This document shows, piece after piece, positions 61,304 through 64,000 of a stretch of DNA of 64,000 bases. The first letter of the stretch is position 1. Each line of letters starts with the position of its first letter. Origin of the DNA: Paulinella micropora (lineage: Eukaryota; Cercozoa; Imbricatea; Euglyphida; Paulinellidae); the NCBI GenBank assembly GCA_019918135.1, contig WBZZ01006957.1, forward strand, positions 106,001 through 170,000, read 5' to 3'. The notes under the pieces are model-generated. The model was given only the letters and a program-made list of their open reading frames with translations. It was not told the DNA's origin and did no database searches. A program made the position numbers and the translations under genes.

Positions 61304-61787
61304 GTGGTGGGTAGATGCCCTCACACAGCTTGAAGACTCTTCAAGGCGCTGTTCGTGTGCTTTGAGAAAAACCGGCCGGCCCATCCGTTATATATTGAAG
61401 ATACTAATAACTAGAATAGGATGCTCAAACTTATCAAACTCGGAGTATTGTATTGTATTGTATATAGTTTGACTATAAATTATATCTCACGCTTCACATT
61501 TTTCAAGTTTTTTTTTAATTTTTTTTTTTCAGTCACTTGGAATCTTTAATGACTGTGATTAAACTGGCGTCAAATAATTTTTTTTTTTTTTTTTTTCAGG
61601 CACTTGGAATCTTTATTAATAATGATTGTGATTAAACTGGCGTCAAAATAAAAAACAGAAGATGAAGCTGAGAAAAAAGAATCATTATATATTATAAACT
61701 AAAAATCAAAAGGGAAACAAACAGATTAGTATAAGTAAGTGCAGACAAAAGCCAAGACAACACACACTGTCGAGAGACATGATATAG

Positions 61788-61837
<50 letters not shown>

Positions 61838-62317
61838 CAAACTTAGAATTTTCATTATTAGTTTTTTTTTTTTTTTTTTCAGTCCCTTGGAATCTTTAAC
61901 TCCTGGCTGGTGAGATTTATTTATTTATTTATTTTTTTCGCAAGCACTGTTTTAATAGAATACTTGCCACTCGTAGAGCTGAGTGGGAAGCAGAAGAGGT
62001 AAAATTGAAGAGGTATCATCCCTTCGAGTGGCAGTTAATTTTTATAAAAGTATTTGAGTAAAATTTAATTATACTTTTCCCTACAAATAGCAAGTATTAT
62101 TTAACACTGCTTAGTGTCTGTGTAAACACATAAATAGCATGATCTCAAGAAGCGCTGATCGAACTGAGGAACTTAGCATAATACTAATAAAACTATAGAA
62201 ATAAATAAAAATTCTGAAAGAAGGAAAGAAAGAAAGAAAGAAAGAAAGGAAGGAAGGAAGGAAGGAAGTGAAATTATGAAACATTGAATGAGTGTGTTGT
62301 GGAAGGGGACAGTAGAG

Positions 62318-62357
<40 letters not shown>

Positions 62358-62363
62358 AGAGGT

Positions 62364-62430
<67 letters not shown>

Positions 62431-62523
62431 TCAAAGAAGTGTGAGAGAGTGTGTGAGATAGAGAGAGAGGGGGGGGGGGGGAGGGGGGGGTGGAGGCAAA
62501 GAAAACAAGCGGCTGTTCCTCGT
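61304..62523. other. Host-like spacer: T tracts and microsatellites
   Basis: Poly-T of about 47 bases (61791-61837), other T tracts before two copies of a CAGKCACTTGGAATCTTTAAT motif (61531, 61599; a third near 61879), GAAA/GGAA repeats (62220-62266) and (GA)n with G tracts (62322-62500). No supported gene. Confidence 0.6.
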
Positions 62524-63679
62524 CTACTCGCCCTCGTCGCCGTCTTCACTGGCGAAGCCTGTGAGCGCTTTGGGCGGGCTGTTGCGTGACCGTCCCTTGC
62601 TGACGGATCGCTGCGGGTCGAACAGCGCCACCAGCGAACCCACCGACGCCTGGATCCCGGGCACAACCCCTGGAGAGCGAGGCCGATCAGGTTCACCTCC
62701 ATCAGGGGAGGAAAGTCCGATCGGAGCTGTGTCCAGCTGGTCATGCACATCCCAAGCTCCGATCTTGGCCTGGAGGTGCGGGGCGGAGATGTCCGGGGCA
62801 GAGCTACATCGGCTGGACGTAGCAGAGCTACGTCGGCTGGACTTGAGTGATGTGCTGGGTGTGATAGCTACGCGGTCGGTCCTTTGTGAGCTGTTGTACA
62901 CAGTGCTGCTGCGCCTGCGCAAGCACACAGACGAACACATATTACCACACGCACACACACACACACACACAACACGTCTCTCGCACCTGTGCAAGCACAC
63001 AGACAACACGTAACCACACCACGCACACACATCACCACACATGACCACGCATATGTAACCACACACTCACTCACATAGACCCACGCAAACAGACACATAG
63101 CCTGACCGCACGTCGGGTGGCGACTGGACCGGCAAGCTAGGAGGCTGGGCGGGCAGCGGCGCTTGGCTAGCGGGCAGTCGCGGCGGTGTATTTGGGACAG
63201 GAGGCTGAGGAGGCTGAGGAGGCGGTTGCGGGGATCCAGGGAGACTGGAGGCTGCTGAAGGGAGTGTTTTCGGGGTAGATAAGACGAGCTCTTTCGAAGC
63301 GGGGGTGGACGAGGAAATGAGCTGTCTGGTAGCCAGGGGAGGCGAACGGGGTGGAGAAGAGGAGGGGAGGGAAGGCGGACGGGTGTTGGGAGAGGATACG
63401 GGCAGAGATATAGGTGGTGGGAGTGAGGAAGGGAGGGAGGGCAGGGTGAGGGGGTTTGATGTCTGCGGCGGTGGGTGGGGGGGTGGATGCGGGGAGAAGG
63501 TTTGTAAGGAACGTGGAAAGGTTTTTGAGGCAGGTGGCGAGGAGGAGCAGGGTGAAAGGGAAGATGGGGGTGGTGAAGTGGATTGTGGTAGAGAGGAAGT
63601 GTTAGTGTTAGAGTTGTTTTGAGAGGTTGAAGTGTTTTGAGAGGTTGATCGGGAGCGTGGCGGAGGGCTAGTCTGTCTT
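62524..63679 (-). CDS. Probable host gene, two 3' exons, Ser/Pro-rich protein
   Basis: Model: exon 63107-63679, intron 62915-63106, last exon 62524-62914 with a stop at 62524. Upstream boundary acceptor TGCAG before 63679; donor CG|GTCAGG at 63107; acceptor TTGCGCAG|G at 62915. The splice keeps phase (codon CGG is split). The upstream exon is Pro/Ser-rich and disordered. The last exon (PHLQAKIGAWDVHDQL, PIGLSSPDGGEPDRPRSPG, IQASVGSLVALFDPQRS) ends in an acidic tail. The 192-base intron holds the CA microsatellite. No family is recognised; more exons lie to the right. Confidence 0.5.
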
Positions 63680-63718
63680 CTGCAGGCCAACATACACACA
63701 TATACAAACATACACAGA

Positions 63719-63742
63719 CGTTTTCCTATGATGATGATGATA

Positions 63743-63778
<36 letters not shown>

Positions 63779-64000
63779 GTAGTTTTATCATTTGCGTGTG
63801 TAGTGGTTCCTGTTACCACACGTACACAGGTAGACACATATACATACACAGACGTTTTACTAGGTAATGATTGTGATGATGGTGATGATGATGATGATGA
63901 TGGTAGTTTTATCATTTGCGTGTGCAGTGGTTCCTGTTACCACACGTACACAGGTACACAAATATACATACACAGACGTTTTACTAGGTAATGATAATGA
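63719..64000. repeat. GAT microsatellite within a longer tandem repeat
   Basis: A 120-140-base unit (GATGAT run, GGTAGTTTTATCATTTGCGTG, GTGGTTCCTGTTACCACACGTACACAGG, ACACAGACGTTTTACTAGG) is present at about 63719-63865 and again from 63866 to the window end, with an older part copy at 63690-63725. TGGTTCCTGTTACCACACGT contains a small GTGGT/ACCAC palindrome. Confidence 0.85.

Noticed and set aside
62868-63915. Alternative 279- and 282-codon minus-strand ORFs over the right end
   Set aside because: They read through the intron and microsatellites. Only the Ser/Pro-rich portion joined by the proposed intron keeps protein-like character.

Overview
The window reads as a eukaryotic (protist or algal) chromosome segment, or a virus-host junction contig, made of three unlike blocks. 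No organism can be named from the sequence alone.

Block 1 (1 to about 39,315) is GC-rich and densely packed with intronless-looking genes on both strands. They are separated by short spacers full of G/C homopolymers, hairpins and dispersed palindromes. The recognisable content fits a nucleocytoplasmic large DNA virus (giant virus): superfamily-3 (D5-type) helicase genes in three damaged copies plus a fragment, one with an HNH nuclease domain; several F-box-like proteins; an LRR-like protein; a tandem kinase-like protein; a histidine-phosphatase-like protein; an alpha/beta hydrolase; several multi-pass membrane proteins; and two paralogous DUF285/Ser-repeat/EGF surface proteins. High GC, F-box genes, hairpin gene ends and MITE-like palindromes recall pandoravirus-type genomes, but no hallmark (capsid, packaging ATPase, PolB) is present, so that placement is an inference. 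A remarkable inverted pair of tandem-repeat arrays occupies 13.0-15.2 kb.

Block 2 (about 39,315 to 48,200) is AT-rich and is the remains of a polinton-like virus (PLV): penton-type minor capsid protein (cut at its 5' end by the junction), major capsid protein, a virion or fibre-like protein, two GKYKGK (DUF3820-like) proteins, a zinc-finger family-B DNA polymerase of Maverick/PLV type, and a small basic protein. Three genes end in hairpins whose stems covary. Nearly every gene carries a stop or frameshift.

Block 3 (48,200 to 64,000) looks like host chromosome. It has microsatellites, a tyrosine-recombinase fragment, a non-autonomous Ty1/copia-type LTR element (52.3-61.3 kb) with a second copia element (54,690-60,470) inserted in it with a 6-bp target duplication, simple repeats, and the 3' exons of a probable host gene on the minus strand.

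The whole reads as a chromosomal site where giant-virus DNA, a PLV and retrotransposons accumulated. Single-base frameshifts are frequent everywhere, so real decay and sequencing error must be separated before any gene is called dead.
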